64,000 nt of DNA from Rubrivivax sp. (GTDB taxonomy: Bacteria > Pseudomonadota > Gammaproteobacteria > Burkholderiales > Burkholderiaceae_C): the NCBI GenBank assembly GCA_022843905.1, contig JALHMT010000016.1, positions 1 to 64,000 of the forward strand, read 5' to 3'. How positions within the stretch are numbered: position 1 is the first letter of the stretch; each line of letters begins with the position of its first letter. Position numbers and translations under genes: made by a program. The notes below the pieces were generated by a model, which was not told where the DNA came from, did no database searches, and was given only the letters and a program-made list of their open reading frames with translations. Shown here one piece after another: positions 40,377 to 48,516 of the stretch.

Positions 40377-41539
40377 AGCGTGACTTCCGATCCCAGCAGC
40401 AGGCTGCTGGCAGGCGTGACCATCGGCCCGCCGATGACGAGCGAGACGTCCTGTCGGCCGGCCGGGGAAGTCGACTCGCCGCGTACCTGGCGCGCGGCCT
40501 CCAGGACCAGCTCGAAACCGTGCATGTAGCACTCGGCGAGGTTGCCGCCGCTGGTGTTGAGCGGCAGCCGACCCGATGGCGCAATCAGCTGCTCGAAGTG
40601 CAGGAAGTCGTTCGCGTCCTCGGGTGCGAAGAATCCATGCTCCGCCAGCGCCATCACGACGCCGCCGGTGAAGTTCTCGTAGCTCTGCACGCTGCCGACG
40701 TCGGCCGGCCCCAGGCGAGCCATGGCGTACAGGTCGGCGGCGATGGTCTTGAAGTTCGCCGTCGCATAGTCGGGTGCGTTGTGCGGAGGGGCGCCGGATC
40801 GGAAGTCGCCGCCCGCCGCCGCACCCAGCAGATAGGCCGGCGGTCGGGGGCCGGCCTTGGCGCGCGCCGCGGGCAGCAACAGCACGGCGGCGGCGCCGTC
40901 GTTCTCCATGCAGCAGTCGTAGAGGCGGAAAGGCTCGACGATCCAGCGCGACGCCTCGTAGCGCTCAGCGTCCAGGGGCTTGCCGTGCATCACGGCGCGC
41001 GGGTTGGCCTGCGCATGGTGATAGGAGGCCAGGGCAATGGCGCGCAGAGCCTCGGGTTGGACGCCGTAGTCGTGCATGAAGCGTCGCACGCGGAAAGCAA
41101 ACTTCTGGGGTGGTGCGATCACGCCGTACGGCATCTGCCAGGCCATCTCGCCGGCAACGGTCGGCTCTGCGCCCCCCTGGCCGAAGCGCCCGAACTGGCC
41201 CTGGGCCAGCCCTCGGTAGACCACGACGACGCGTGCCATGCCGGTGGCGATGGCCGCGGCGCCATTGGCCACGGAAGCGGCACAGCCACCGCCGCCGCCG
41301 CCCCATTGCAGGGTCGCCGACCTCAGTTGCCGCACCCCCAGCGCGGCCGCCAGTCGGGCCGGGTCGCTGCGGTCGTTCGCGTAGGATGCGAAGCCGTCGA
41401 TCTCGCGCGGGTCGATGGCGGCGTCGGCACAGGCGGCCAGGATCGCTTTCAGCACCAGCTTGAACTCGGGGTCGGGCGACTGACCGTGGCGGTAGTACGG
41501 CGTCTCGCCGATGCCTGCGATGGCAACCTGTCCTCTCAT
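40373..41539 (-). CDS. Thiolase-like lipid-transfer protein (Ltp type), copy 1
   Basis: A 388-residue thiolase-superfamily protein of the SCP-x/Ltp group. The start is VAIAGIGETPYYRHG; an unusual run of six glycines precedes C86 (GGGCAASVANG), aligned roughly with the thiolase nucleophile. The C-terminal thiolase HP motif is replaced by NTSGGNLAECYMHGFELVLE. With its coupled DUF35 partner it fits either a beta-ketothiolase or, more likely, a retro-aldolase releasing an acyl-CoA side chain. It is third in the operon oxygenase - CoA-transferase - thiolase-like - DUF35. Confidence 0.82.
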   Translation of the reverse strand: MRGQVAIAGIGETPYYRHGQSPDPEFKLVLKAILAACADAAIDPREIDGFASYANDRSDPARLAAALGVRQLRSATLQWGGGGGGCAASVANGAAAIATGMARVVVVYRGLAQGQFGRFGQGGAEPTVAGEMAWQMPYGVIAPPQKFAFRVRRFMHDYGVQPEALRAIALASYHHAQANPRAVMHGKPLDAERYEASRWIVEPFRLYDCCMENDGAAAVLLLPAARAKAGPRPPAYLLGAAAGGDFRSGAPPHNAPDYATANFKTIAADLYAMARLGPADVGSVQSYENFTGGVVMALAEHGFFAPEDANDFLHFEQLIAPSGRLPLNTSGGNLAECYMHGFELVLEAARQVRGESTSPAGRQDVSLVIGGPMVTPASSLLLGSEVTL

Positions 41540-41567
41540 GACGCTGCCACCGCCCGCCTGGTCGCGC

Positions 41568-42848
41568 TCACGCCGAGGCCACGTTCACCCGCTGCCCGAA
41601 GACCCCCGAAGCAGCCAGCGCCTCGATGCGTGCATCGTCGTAGCCCAGCAGCGTCTTCAGCAACTCGACACTGTGCTGGCCGATTGCCGGTGCGGCCACG
41701 GGGTCGACCAAGGGGGTGTCGCTGAATCGGATCGGCGAGGCAATGTTCGGCACCTCTCCGCACACCGGGTGGGGGATGCGCGTGACGATGCCACGGGCGC
41801 GCGCTTCGGGCGCCCGCAGCGCCTGCGCCACGGTGCGCACTTCGCCGCAGGGGATCTGCGCGGCGCGCATGCGGTCCTGCCAGTACGCCCACGACTGTGT
41901 GCCGAAGATGTCGTTCAGCGTGGAGAACAGCGCCTCGCGGTGCGCCAGTCGGCCGTTGCGGTCGGCCAGCACAGGGTCAGCGGCCAGGTCGGGGCGGTCC
42001 AGCACTTGCAGGGCCAGCCGGGCAAAGATCTTGTCGTTGCCGCAGTTGATGTAGAAGGCTTGGTCCTTCGACTGGAACACGCCCGACGGGCAGGTGTCGA
42101 CGCTGTCGTTGCCGTGGCGCACGTGGTCCTTGCCGGTGAACAGGTGCTGCATCGTGGCCCATCCCGTCATCAACACCGCGGTGTCGAAGAGCGCGACCTC
42201 GACATATTGCCCATGGCCACGGTGCGTGCGGGCGTAGAGCGCAGCCAGCACGGCATTGCCCACCATCATGGCGGTACTGATGTCCATCACTGCCGACGAA
42301 GCGCGCACGCCCTGCCGGTCGGGATAGCCGTTCATCGCGACAAAGCCGCTCTCGGCCTGCGCGATGGGGTCGAAGCCGAGCCGGTCGGCGTACGGGCCGT
42401 CGCGGCCATAGGCCGAGATGGCGCAGTACACGATGTTCGGGTTCAGCGCGCGGCAGGCTTCGTAGCCGAGGCCGAACCGCTCCATCACCCCGGTGGAGAA
42501 GTTCTCGACCACGACATCGGCCCCGGCGATCAGCTCACGCACCACGGCCAGTGCCTCGGGCAGCTTCAGGTCCAGCGCCAGGCTGCGCTTGTTGCGGTTG
42601 CTCCACACGAAGGGGCCGCCTTGTTCTGGCAAAACACCCAGCACCGGAGGGTAGTAGCGCAGTTCGTCGCCACGGGCGGGGGGCTCGATCTTGATCACAT
42701 CGGCGCCCATGTCGGCCAGGAACATGGTCGCCAGCGGTCCGGCGATGAAGTGCGTGAAGTCGATGACCTTCAGCCCGGCCAGCGCGGTGGGCGCGCCGGC
42801 AGGGCGGGGCGTGGGGGGCGGGAACTCGTCGGCGAGGGTGTCGAGCAT
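41568..42848 (-). CDS. CaiB/BaiF family III CoA-transferase, copy 2
   Basis: A 426-residue class III CoA-transferase. Motifs are VIDFTHFIAGPLATMFLADM, GADVIKIEPP, VVENFSTGVMERFGL and AISAYGRDGPYADRLGFDP; the catalytic aspartate is D189 (SAVMDISTAMM). It is divergent in sequence from the copies at 36353 and 62137 and so probably uses a different acceptor. It lies 46 bases after the Rieske oxygenase gene in one operon, suggesting that the oxygenated acid is its substrate or that it makes the CoA ester next to that step. Confidence 0.86.
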   Translation of the reverse strand: MLDTLADEFPPPTPRPAGAPTALAGLKVIDFTHFIAGPLATMFLADMGADVIKIEPPARGDELRYYPPVLGVLPEQGGPFVWSNRNKRSLALDLKLPEALAVVRELIAGADVVVENFSTGVMERFGLGYEACRALNPNIVYCAISAYGRDGPYADRLGFDPIAQAESGFVAMNGYPDRQGVRASSAVMDISTAMMVGNAVLAALYARTHRGHGQYVEVALFDTAVLMTGWATMQHLFTGKDHVRHGNDSVDTCPSGVFQSKDQAFYINCGNDKIFARLALQVLDRPDLAADPVLADRNGRLAHREALFSTLNDIFGTQSWAYWQDRMRAAQIPCGEVRTVAQALRAPEARARGIVTRIPHPVCGEVPNIASPIRFSDTPLVDPVAAPAIGQHSVELLKTLLGYDDARIEALAASGVFGQRVNVASA

Positions 42849-42894
42849 GTGGTCCTTGAGTGCCGAGTGGCGGGGAGATGGGTTGGTCCGTTTG

Positions 42895-44211
42895 TCAGGG
42901 GGTATAGCCGAAGTCTTCGTTCAGCTTCGCCTCCATGAAGGGCGCACCCAGCTTCGTCCAGTCGGAGCCGGTGGGCAGGGTCAGCGACACCGCACGGCGC
43001 ATCAGCAACTCGGGCCGGTCGGCCGAGGCCGGTCGCTGGCCATCGGCGACCAACTTGCGCACGGCCTCCAGCAGCACGCGGCGCGTGCGCGCAATGCCGG
43101 TATCGCTCGTGCCCAGATGCTCCTGCCTGCGGTCGTAGATCGGCGACACCCCCGACTGCGCCGCGGCGTCCTGGATCCACAGGCCGGGCAGGCCGGAGTT
43201 GTAGGCCGACTGCAGCTTGGGATCGAAGCCATAGGCGTTGCCGCGATGAAAACGGCTCCAGTACTTGGGAAACGGCACCGTCACCGGCCGAATCTCGAAC
43301 GAGCCTTCCGACGCATGGCCCGTCTCTCGGCCGGCATGACCTTCGCGGAAGAGCTTGCGTGTCTTTTCGTAGAAGGGCTGTGTGGGGTGGTACGAGAACA
43401 TGATGCACAGCGTGTGCTCGTCGTCGATCGGCACCCAGGCATGGCCGCTCAGTTCCGGGTACTGGGTGAAGGGCGGCACCAGTGTCCAGAACGGCATCAT
43501 GAACTGGTTGACGCGGATGTACTGCTGCTCGGCATCGAGCTTGCGCCGAGACGCGATGCTGACGCCGCCGTCATGCACGACGCACTCGAAGGTCGGCGCC
43601 AGATCCTGCGCCTGCTTCCACTGGTTGATCGTGCCGTCCTTGTCGACCCGACCGTGCAGGATGGCCGCGTGCGCGGAGTCGATCTCGCCTTCCAGCGCCT
43701 GCAGCCAGTTGCACTCCTGAACCCGGATGGAGATGGCCACGCGTTCCTCGGGCACGAGGTTCCATTCAACCTCCGGCAGCGGCGGCGCCTGGTCGGGGGC
43801 GTCACCCAGATAAGCCCACAGCATGCCGTTGCGCTCGCGCACCGGGTAGGCCGTGATCTTCATGCGCGAGCACATGGGGCTGTTCACCGGCTCGGCCGGC
43901 ATCTCCCGGCACTGCCCGTCCACGGAGAACTTCCAGCCGTGATAGATGCAGCGAAGGCCGTCGTCCTCGTTGCGCGCGAACACCATGGGTGCGCCGCGGT
44001 GAGGGCAGGCATGGTCGACGAGCCCGACTCGCCCCGAGCTGTCACGAAAGGCCACCAGATCTTCGCCCAGCAGCCGTACTCGGTGCGGCTGGCCATTGCG
44101 CTCGACGTCGCTGGCGCGCAGGAAGGGGATCCAATAGAGGCGCATCAGCCGGCCCATCGGCGTACCGGGGCCCACGCGCACGAGTGATTCGTTGTCTTCG
44201 CGGGAAAGCAT
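42895..44211 (-). CDS. Rieske non-haem iron oxygenase alpha subunit (phthalate dioxygenase type)
   Basis: A 438-residue oxygenase. The Rieske [2Fe-2S] ligands are C69, H71, C88, H91 (CPHRGAP, CIYHGW). The mononuclear-iron motif is EIDSAHAAILH with H181 and H186. It resembles phthalate 4,5-dioxygenase and related single-component-oxygenase O-demethylases and hydroxylases. Start ATG at 44211 is preferred to 44238: GAGAGG lies just upstream and MLSREDNESL is the family N-terminus. The reductase gene is divergent across an operator. No beta subunit is needed in this subgroup. Substrate unknown. Confidence 0.9.
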   Translation of the reverse strand: MLSREDNESLVRVGPGTPMGRLMRLYWIPFLRASDVERNGQPHRVRLLGEDLVAFRDSSGRVGLVDHACPHRGAPMVFARNEDDGLRCIYHGWKFSVDGQCREMPAEPVNSPMCSRMKITAYPVRERNGMLWAYLGDAPDQAPPLPEVEWNLVPEERVAISIRVQECNWLQALEGEIDSAHAAILHGRVDKDGTINQWKQAQDLAPTFECVVHDGGVSIASRRKLDAEQQYIRVNQFMMPFWTLVPPFTQYPELSGHAWVPIDDEHTLCIMFSYHPTQPFYEKTRKLFREGHAGRETGHASEGSFEIRPVTVPFPKYWSRFHRGNAYGFDPKLQSAYNSGLPGLWIQDAAAQSGVSPIYDRRQEHLGTSDTGIARTRRVLLEAVRKLVADGQRPASADRPELLMRRAVSLTLPTGSDWTKLGAPFMEAKLNEDFGYTP

Positions 44212-44256
44212 GGGGGCCTCTCGTGCCGTCGCCGGCATCAGGGTGATGATGTCTAT

Positions 44257-44301
44257 TGGTTGAACCTTAGGACATCTTATCGGCTAGGATGCCGACGTCA
44301 A
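44257..44301 (-). promoter_or_regulatory. Promoter and operator, site 5, oxygenase/reductase intergenic
   Basis: On the minus strand: TTGACG at 44301-44296, 16-base spacer, TAAGAT at 44279-44274, and the operator TGGTTGAACCT (plus-strand reading, 44257-44267) over the expected start. It controls the Rieske operon; its position in the divergent spacer could also affect the reductase gene at 44345. Confidence 0.7.
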
Positions 44302-44344
44302 GTGCAACTCCCATCGCCAAGCCACGGCTGCGAAGACCCATGCC

Positions 44345-45301
44345 ATGAGTGCCGATCTCCTGACCGTCCGCCTGCGCCAGATCCGCCTCGAAGCAGAAGG
44401 CATCCTGTCCTTCGAATTCACGGGCGCCGACGGCGGGCCGCTGCCGGCGGTGCAGGCCGGTGCGCACATTGACCTGCACCTCCCTGGGCGGATGCGCCGC
44501 AGCTATTCGTTGTGCAACCGGCCAGGCAGCACCAGCTGGCAGATCGCGGTGCAGCGCGACGATGCCGGGCGCGGCGCATCGCGCTGGCTGCATGACCAGG
44601 CGCGGGTCGGCCAGCACCTGCAGGTGACATCCCCGTCCAATGACTTCCCCCTCGACGAGGAGGCCGCTTTCACACTCTTCATCACGGGCGGCATCGGCCT
44701 CACGCCGGTGCTCCCGATGATGGAGAGGCTGACCAGCCTCGGGCGGCCCTGGCGCCTGCACCATGCCGTGCGGAACAGGAGCCGCCTGGCCTTCGGCGAA
44801 CGACTTGCCGCTCTGGGCGGCGGCGCCGGAGCCGAGGTCGAGGTGCACGTCGGCCATGAGCAGGGGGCGCGCATGGACTTGGCGGCGCTGGTGTCTGCCG
44901 CGCCAGCGGATGCCCACATCTATGTCTGCGGACCCAACGGGTTGATCGATGCCGTGCAGGCTGCGGCCGCGCCGCGCGGCCCTGCGCACTGCCACGCCGA
45001 GCGCTTCGCAGCGGCCCAGGCGGCTGCCGTGGAGGGCGGCTATCAGATTCAACTGGCCAGCGATGGGCGCGTCCTCGAGGTGCCGCCCGGCAGGTCGATC
45101 CTCGACGTGCTTCTCGACCATGGCGTGGAGATCGCTTACTCCTGCATGCAGGGCATCTGCGGGAGCTGCCGTGTCGGCGTCAAGTCCGGGCTGCCTGACC
45201 ACCGCGACGAATGGCTGAGCGATGACGAACGTGCTGCTGGCGACGCCATGATGGTCTGCTGCTCCGGGTCCCGCTCGTCCCGCCTGGTCCTCGACCTGTG
45301 A
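44345..45301 (+). CDS. Phthalate dioxygenase reductase-type flavin/[2Fe-2S] protein
   Basis: A 318-residue electron-transfer protein passing electrons from NAD(P)H to the oxygenase. It has an FMN-binding barrel (RRSYSLCN at 51-58), a nucleotide-binding domain (ITGGIGLTPVL at 113-123, VCGPNGLIDAV at 194-204), then a plant-type ferredoxin domain with C267, C272, C275 and a fourth ligand at C305 or C306. Domain order is that of phthalate dioxygenase reductase. It is divergent from the oxygenase gene and shares the site-5 control region, so the two form a two-component oxygenase. Confidence 0.92.
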   Translation: MSADLLTVRLRQIRLEAEGILSFEFTGADGGPLPAVQAGAHIDLHLPGRMRRSYSLCNRPGSTSWQIAVQRDDAGRGASRWLHDQARVGQHLQVTSPSNDFPLDEEAAFTLFITGGIGLTPVLPMMERLTSLGRPWRLHHAVRNRSRLAFGERLAALGGGAGAEVEVHVGHEQGARMDLAALVSAAPADAHIYVCGPNGLIDAVQAAAAPRGPAHCHAERFAAAQAAAVEGGYQIQLASDGRVLEVPPGRSILDVLLDHGVEIAYSCMQGICGSCRVGVKSGLPDHRDEWLSDDERAAGDAMMVCCSGSRSSRLVLDL

Positions 45302-45333
45302 CGCGCGTCCCGGCGGCCCGCGGGGTTTCCGCA

Positions 45334-45392
45334 TTGACGTCCTGCCTACTCGGGCACTAGAGTCCACATGCAATAGTTCAATGGTAGAACCA
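45334..45392 (+). promoter_or_regulatory. Promoter and operator, site 6
   Basis: TTGACG at 45334-45339, 18 bases, TAGAGT at 45358-45363, then the operator TGGTAGAACCA at 45382-45392 downstream of the expected start and 14 bases before the receptor gene. Repression by roadblock or blocked initiation is likely. Confidence 0.65.
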
Positions 45393-45406
45393 CGGAGACA
45401 TCCGAC

Positions 45407-46456
45407 ATGACCTCGACGCCTCAAGATCCGCACGCCGTTCGCCCGATGGCGGGCACCTCCAGCCGCCCGGCCGAGCACGCCAGGCGACGCCTGCTCGCTA
45501 CGCTGGGGCTGGTGACGCTGGCAGCCTTGTCGACACCCATGCCGACGCTGGCGCAGGACGGACCCTTCCCGTCGCGGACCGTGCGAATCGTCATCCCGAC
45601 GGCGCCGGGCGGGAACCTGGACCTGCTGGCCCGGGTGCTGGCCGAAAAGCTCACCGCAGCCTGGGGGCAGCAGGTAATCGTCGAGTCCCGCGCCGGCGCC
45701 AACACGATGCTTGCGACCTCGATGGTGGCGAAGGCACCGCCTGACGGCTACACGATGCTGCTCACCATCAGCGGCTTCGTTCAGAACCTCGTCCTGCAAG
45801 CCAACCCGCCGTACAAGGCGACCGACCTGGCGCCTGTGTCGCTGGTGGCCTCGTTCCCGATCGCGCTGGTGGCCAACGCGACGCTGCCTGCCAACGACCT
45901 GACCGAACTGGTCAAGCTGGCCAAGCAGAAGCCGAAGGCGTTCAGCTTCGGCAGCTATGGCGTCGGTTCCGGCGGACACATCATCGGTGAAGGGCTCAAC
46001 AAGGCGGCAGGCATCGAGATCGTGCACGTGCCCTACAAGGGCGAGGCTGCGGGCTTTCCGGACCTGGTCAGCAACGCGATTCAGTTGCAGTACGGCTCCA
46101 CTGGATTCTTCGCGCGGCAGTTGTCGACCGGGAAGATCAAGATCCTGGCGGTTGCCAGCCCGCAGCGGCTGAAGGACTTCCCGACCGTGCCCACCTTCGC
46201 AGAGGCGGGCTTCGGCGACATCAACCTGGCCGGCTGGGGAGCGAGCTTCCTGCCTGCGGCCACGCCGCCGGCCATCGTCGACAAGTGGGCCACGGAACTG
46301 CGCCGCATCGTGGCCATGCCGGACGTGCAGAAGAAGATCTACGACATGGGCTTCGAACCCGTCGGAAACACGCCAGCGGAGTTCGCCCAGGTGATCACCA
46401 ACGACCTGCAGAAGTGGGGCGCCGTCGTGCGTGCCAACAACATCAAGCTGGAGTGA
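45407..46456 (+). CDS. Bug-family tripartite tricarboxylate receptor, copy 2
   Basis: A 349-residue periplasmic binding protein. A long, arginine-bearing signal (ARRRLLATLGLVTLAAL) ends near TLAQD. Family motifs are VRIVIPTAPGGNLD, VIVESRAGANTML, PPDGYTML, HVPYKGEAAGFPD and the end WGAVVRANNIKLE. It heads a plus-strand run (receptor, nitronate-monooxygenase-like, thioesterase-like, racemase, crotonase, hydroxyacid dehydrogenase), so its ligand is probably a substrate of those enzymes. No membrane components are nearby. Confidence 0.88.
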   Translation: MTSTPQDPHAVRPMAGTSSRPAEHARRRLLATLGLVTLAALSTPMPTLAQDGPFPSRTVRIVIPTAPGGNLDLLARVLAEKLTAAWGQQVIVESRAGANTMLATSMVAKAPPDGYTMLLTISGFVQNLVLQANPPYKATDLAPVSLVASFPIALVANATLPANDLTELVKLAKQKPKAFSFGSYGVGSGGHIIGEGLNKAAGIEIVHVPYKGEAAGFPDLVSNAIQLQYGSTGFFARQLSTGKIKILAVASPQRLKDFPTVPTFAEAGFGDINLAGWGASFLPAATPPAIVDKWATELRRIVAMPDVQKKIYDMGFEPVGNTPAEFAQVITNDLQKWGAVVRANNIKLE

Positions 46457-46478
46457 TGCCCGCTGGGCGGCGGCCGAC

Positions 46479-47453
46479 ATGAACAACCGAGTGACGGCGC
46501 TGCTGGGATCGCGCCTGCCGATCGTTCAGGGCGGCATGCAATGGGTGGGCCGCGCCGAGCTGGCTTCTGCGGTCAGCAACGCCGGTGGCCTGGGCCTGCT
46601 GACGGCACTGACCCAGCCCACGCCCGAGGCGCTGGGCGACGAGATCGAACGCTGTCGCGCGATGACGGACGCGCCCTTCGGCGTCAATGTGACGATGTTG
46701 CGCACGATGCAGCCGCCGCCCTATGACCGCATCTTCGACGTCGTCCTCGAACAGGGTGTGAAGATCGTCGAGACCGCGGGCAATGTGCCCGAAGAGGTCT
46801 TCCGCCGGCTGCGCGATGCCGGCGTGACGATCCTGCACAAGTGCACCTCGGTGAGGCACGCGTTGACAGCCGAACGCCGGGGCGTGCACATCGTCAGCAT
46901 CGACGGCTTCGAATGCGCGGGTCATCCGGGCGAGGACGACGTGCCCGGCCTGGTGCTGATACCGGCTGCAGTGCGTGCGCTGAAGGTGCCGGTCATCGCC
47001 AGCGGCGGCATTGCCAGCGGTGCGGGGATGGCCGCGGCCCTGGCACTCGGCGCCGAAGGCGTGAACATGGGGACCCGCTTCGTCGCCACGGTCGAAGCGC
47101 CCGTGCATGACGCGATCAAGCAGCGGTTGTTGGAGGCTCGCGAGACCGATACACGGCTGATGTTCCGGACCTTGCGCAACACGGCCCGTGTGCTGTCGAA
47201 CGCGGTGTCGGACGAGGTGATCCGCCTCGAGCGCCGGGACGGCGGCGCGACTTTCGACGACTTGCGTCCGCTGGTGGCCGGCGCACGCGGCCGTGCCGCG
47301 CTGGAGTCGGGTGACGCGGACGACGGCGTTGTCTGGGCCGGACAGGTGGTCGGCCTGATCGACGACATCCCGACCTGCGCCGTGCTGCTGGAACGCATGG
47401 TGCGCGAGTGCCGCGAGCGCCTGACCGCCGCAGCGGCGCTGCTGGCATGCTGA
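46479..47453 (+). CDS. Nitronate monooxygenase-family flavoprotein
   Basis: A 324-residue FMN TIM-barrel protein of the nitronate monooxygenase / 2-nitropropane dioxygenase family. Motifs are PIVQGGMQWVGRAELASAV, GGLGLLTAL, VSIDGFECAGHPGEDD, IASGGIASGAG and MGTRFVAT. Family membership does not prove nitronate oxidation: the actinobacterial steroid-ring reductase IpdC belongs here too, and with IpdAB-like genes on this island such a CoA-ester redox role is attractive. Start ATG at 46479. It overlaps the next gene by 7 bases. Confidence 0.85.
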   Translation: MNNRVTALLGSRLPIVQGGMQWVGRAELASAVSNAGGLGLLTALTQPTPEALGDEIERCRAMTDAPFGVNVTMLRTMQPPPYDRIFDVVLEQGVKIVETAGNVPEEVFRRLRDAGVTILHKCTSVRHALTAERRGVHIVSIDGFECAGHPGEDDVPGLVLIPAAVRALKVPVIASGGIASGAGMAAALALGAEGVNMGTRFVATVEAPVHDAIKQRLLEARETDTRLMFRTLRNTARVLSNAVSDEVIRLERRDGGATFDDLRPLVAGARGRAALESGDADDGVVWAGQVVGLIDDIPTCAVLLERMVRECRERLTAAAALLAC

Positions 47454-48388
47454 AGCCGGCCGATCGTCCGGCGGGCAACGTCGTCGATGGCGAAGGCGGC
47501 GATGAGACTGGCTTTCCGTATGGCAGCGGCGCGGCTCACACGGCCTCCGTGCCGTTCGCACGCGCCCTCGGCGCGCAGTGGCTGGGTGTCGACAGCACAG
47601 CAGCGGCGCCTGCCCTGCCGTGGCCTGGCGCACGCATGCGGCTGCCCTGTTCCCCGTCGGTGTGCGACCAGGTAGGTGCCATCGACCTGCGTGCCATTGT
47701 TGCCTTGCTCGACCATGCGGGGGGTTCGCAGCTCTACGCCGCTCACCTGGCCGACGGCGCGACCGCGACACTGGAGTTGCGCGCGGACATCGTGGGCCGC
47801 CCCCGCCCAGGTTGCGATGTGGTGTTGTTGACGCGGGCGCTGGACCGTGCGGGACGCAGCGTGCTGGTGCAAGGCGAGGCCGCACACGACGACGAAAAAT
47901 TGCCGCTGGTTCGCTTGACGGGCCGCTACGTCTCGGGCTTCGGGCCCGGGCGTGCGACCGACCGGCGCGGGGCGGCGGCGGGCCGCTACAAGGATGCAGC
48001 GCTGCAGGCGGCCGGCCCCGTGCCGTCAGCCGCGAGTTTCGACGACTTGCTGGGTGTGGCCGGACTGTCGCTTGCCGGTAGCGCCTTCGAGCTGCCGTTC
48101 GAACCCTGGCGCGTGGGTGCGGTCGCGCTGCCTGCACTGCATGGCGGTGTCGTGGCAGCGGCCCTGCTGCACGCCGCACAGGCTGCCGTGCCGGCTGCAC
48201 TAGAAGGCCAGGCAGGGTTCCGCCCGGTATCGCTGACGGTGCAGTTCCTGCGAGCCGCGTTGGCCGAGCCGACGAAGTTCGAAGCCATCTGCGCCAAGGA
48301 CGGCGCCAGCGCCGCCTACCTCACGGCCGTTGCGCACCAGCAGGGCGGTGCCCGGGTCGTGGCCACCGCCCAACTGCTGTTCGCCTGA
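47447..48388 (+). CDS. Double-hotdog acyl-CoA thioesterase-like protein
   Basis: A 313-residue protein that reads as two hotdog domains: residues about 50-170 (DQVGAIDLRAIVALLDHAGG) and about 195-313 (ALPALHGGVVAAALLHAAQ, PVSLTVQFLRAALAEP). The HGG motif in the second half is typical of PaaI/4HBT-type thioesterases. A likely role is release of CoA from a pathway intermediate. The ATG lies inside the preceding gene (ATGCTGA overlap), so translation is coupled. The specific substrate is not readable. Confidence 0.7.
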   Translation: MLKPADRPAGNVVDGEGGDETGFPYGSGAAHTASVPFARALGAQWLGVDSTAAAPALPWPGARMRLPCSPSVCDQVGAIDLRAIVALLDHAGGSQLYAAHLADGATATLELRADIVGRPRPGCDVVLLTRALDRAGRSVLVQGEAAHDDEKLPLVRLTGRYVSGFGPGRATDRRGAAAGRYKDAALQAAGPVPSAASFDDLLGVAGLSLAGSAFELPFEPWRVGAVALPALHGGVVAAALLHAAQAAVPAALEGQAGFRPVSLTVQFLRAALAEPTKFEAICAKDGASAAYLTAVAHQQGGARVVATAQLLFA

Positions 48389-48516
48389 ACGTCATGCACA
48401 TTCACACCATCGCGTTGCGTGAGCCGTCAATGACAGCCGGGGTTCCGGAACTGGTGGGGGCGGACCTTGAACCGACTCAGCGTACGTGACACTTCTCAAT
48501 GGCTCGAGGAACCCCC

